Source: Desulfuromusa sp. (GTDB lineage: Bacteria; Desulfobacterota; Desulfuromonadia; Desulfuromonadales; Geopsychrobacteraceae). From it: 55,490 bases of DNA. Under the pieces are notes generated by a model, which was given only the letters and a program-made list of their open reading frames with translations, searched no databases and was not told the DNA's origin. Positions 54,177 through 55,490 of this stretch are shown here, in pieces. Each line of letters starts with the position of its first letter. Position 1 is the first letter of the stretch. A program made the translations under genes and the position numbers. The stretch lies in NCBI GenBank assembly GCA_027858895.1, contig JAQIBX010000023.1:1-55490 (forward strand), in the 5' to 3' direction.

Positions 54177-55310
54177 TTAAACTCCTAGAACCTGGCAGAG
54201 AACGGTTATAATTGCGTCTGCGACAATGATGAGAACAATCGATGTTACGACCGCACTGGTGGCGGCAAAACCGACAGCTGAAGCACTACGACCACATTGA
54301 AGGCCACGAAAACAACCAGCTGTTGCAATCAAGATTCCAAAAATAGCTGCTTTTACAATGCCAATGATAAAATGAGAGAGACCAACAAACCCTTGAATTT
54401 GTTGAAAATACTGAAAGAAAGAAATATCCAGCATGGTCGCACTTACAATAGCACCGCCGATGATACCCATAAAATCAGCATAGATGCAGAGTAGGGGCAT
54501 TGTAATCACCAGCGCAATCAGGCGCGGTAGGACAAGAAACTCAATAGGGGAGACAGCAATTGTCTTCAGCGCATCAATTTCTTCATTGACCTGCATGGTT
54601 CCCAAGAGGGCCGCATAAGCGGCTCCCGTGCGCCCAGCCATGATAATGGCCGTCATCATTGCGCCCATTTCACGCGCCATACCCAGACCGACAAGGTTGG
54701 CTATGAAAATTTCTGCGCCGAATAAACGAAGCTGAACTGCTCCAACAAACGCTAATATCATTCCGACTAAAACGCTAATCAGCGTGACAATAAATAACGC
54801 TGAAGGACCAGCCGCTTCAATTTGAAATAGCAAGTCTGAGGTCCGAAAATGAGCTTTACCACGCAGAAAATTGATAAAAGCTAAAAATACATCACCGATA
54901 AAAGCCAGCATCTCAGCCCAACTTCGGTGCATTTCGATGGTGACATTGCCGATCTTTGCCAGGACCGGCTGACCTAGAACCTCTCGTCGCTCTCCTCTGC
55001 GTTCTGGTATTGCAAAAGAAAGTTGTAGGAGCTTCTGGACTCCATCGGGAAGGGATTCACGAACAACCTCAATGTTGCTGTTATGACAATTCTGAATTAA
55101 ACCAACCAGAAATGTCATTAAACCTGTGTCCCATTGACCCAATTGTTCGCAGTTGAAATTAAGTTTTTGAGGATGTGCAGAGGGTAACTGGTTCAGAAGT
55201 GGCTCAACATCAGGAATGCCATTTTGAAATAGCCAATCTCCGGATAATTGGAGGAAGAGTTCATTACCGTCAGTGATGAGCTGATATTTTTCAGTAACAT
55301 TGGCTATCAT
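54177..55310 (-). CDS. mlaE: MlaE-like lipid ABC transporter permease fused to N-terminal STAS domain
   Basis: 377 residues. Residues 1-110 resemble a STAS domain (LFLQLSGDWLFQNGIPDVEPLL, FNCEQLGQWDTGLMTFLVGL), which is the separate protein MlaB in E. coli. Residues 130-377 are the MlaE permease: LRLFGAEIFIANLVGLGMAREMGAMMTAIIMAGRTGAAYAALLGTM and EIDALKTIAVSPIEFLVLPR. ATG 55310 with AAGGAA before it is preferred over 55325. It is the first gene of the four-gene MCE operon. Confidence 0.92.
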   Translation of the reverse strand: MIANVTEKYQLITDGNELFLQLSGDWLFQNGIPDVEPLLNQLPSAHPQKLNFNCEQLGQWDTGLMTFLVGLIQNCHNSNIEVVRESLPDGVQKLLQLSFAIPERRGERREVLGQPVLAKIGNVTIEMHRSWAEMLAFIGDVFLAFINFLRGKAHFRTSDLLFQIEAAGPSALFIVTLISVLVGMILAFVGAVQLRLFGAEIFIANLVGLGMAREMGAMMTAIIMAGRTGAAYAALLGTMQVNEEIDALKTIAVSPIEFLVLPRLIALVITMPLLCIYADFMGIIGGAIVSATMLDISFFQYFQQIQGFVGLSHFIIGIVKAAIFGILIATAGCFRGLQCGRSASAVGFAATSAVVTSIVLIIVADAIITVLCQVLGV

Positions 55311-55409
55311 GAAAATTCCTTCCATCAGGAATGTTTAATAAGCTAACATGACAACCTTAGAAAATCTAGTTATTGCGGGGGAGTGAAGCGTTTTTATTAG
55401 ATTATTAAA

Positions 55410-55490
55410 TTATTCGAAAGACGTTTCAGGTTCAAGAACTGTCACTTGATTACGACCGTTTTGTTTTGACATATAGAGTCCGCGGTCAGC
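55410..55490 (-). CDS. GGDEF (diguanylate cyclase) domain protein, C-terminal end only
   Basis: The minus strand is open from the window edge and reads ADRGLYMSKQNGRNQVTVLE..., then stops at TAA 55412-55410. A-D-x-x-L-Y-x-x-K-x-x-G-R-N is the conserved last helix and strand of GGDEF domains. Only 26 residues are visible, so the active site and any sensor domains are outside the window. Confidence 0.8.
   Translation of the reverse strand, partial: ADRGLYMSKQNGRNQVTVLEPETSFE

Overview
The window reads as a chromosomal segment from a Desulfuromonadales/Geobacter-type anaerobe (Desulfuromonadia). This is an inference from gene content: a small multiheme c3/c7-type cytochrome, two GSU3473-family miniproteins, a PxxKW Cys-rich protein, DUF3014 and DUF3108 proteins, a DRTGG-domain P-loop ATPase, a CBS/DRTGG family II pyrophosphatase and many sigma-54 regulators. 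It is gene-dense. I see no rRNA, tRNA, CRISPR array, insertion sequence or prophage. Both ends cut through genes: a divergent polysaccharide deacetylase at the left and a GGDEF protein at the right.

Layout. 1-1929: end of a deacetylase gene and a convergent ParA-like ATPase with an unassigned C-terminal half. 2061-6757: xseA, xseB, ispA, dxs and a half-length TSUP permease (isoprenoid/DNA-repair operon). 6845-8918: NifX-like protein, DRTGG ATPase and two GSU3473 miniproteins, closed by a strong bidirectional terminator. 8981-13904: DUF3014, tautomerase, ArsR regulator, DUF3108, Mn-type pyrophosphatase and a four-heme cytochrome. 14154-21265: a membrane-anchored XRE-type protein, a long-chain polyprenyl synthase, a sensor kinase/NtrC-type regulator pair and a lytic transglycosylase. 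21392-31298: a complete livKHMGF branched-chain-type ABC transporter plus a class III aminotransferase, preceded in the same direction by a second sensor kinase/regulator pair. 31517-33696: MoaD-like carrier, DCC thiol oxidoreductase, DUF924 protein and an AlaX-type editing protein with a decayed gene remnant before it. 33742-43297: purB, a K+ channel with RCK domains, patatin, pfkA, an active/inactive M16 peptidase pair and YihY. 43305-51680: lpxH, glyoxalase, TPR protein, YitT, a Kef-type antiporter, PxxKW protein, OFA-family MFS, YkgJ and phosphohexomutase. 51777-55310: a four-gene Mla/MCE lipid transport operon.

The most interesting unit is 21392-31298. The sensor kinase has a periplasmic double-Cache domain with the tyrosine/arginine/tryptophan/aspartate signature known for amino-acid-binding dCache_1 domains. 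Its partner is a sigma-54-type activator with a strongly altered sigma-54 contact loop (GAYSSA in place of GAFTGA). Directly downstream lie four copies of an ACGTCAAC-like half site, two of them forming a perfect 9-bp inverted repeat. About 120 bp further on is a textbook -24/-12 promoter, followed by livK-livH-livM-livG-livF-aminotransferase. Together these look like a self-contained amino-acid sensing, import and deamination system. A 14-bp hairpin between livK and livH probably sets the excess of binding protein.

Other structure not explained by genes: two copies of a GGGGACAGAAT palindrome, each between convergent genes (21282 and 51716), and several terminator-like hairpins. Start codons were moved from the longest reading frame where a ribosome binding site or family alignment supported it; these choices are stated per gene.
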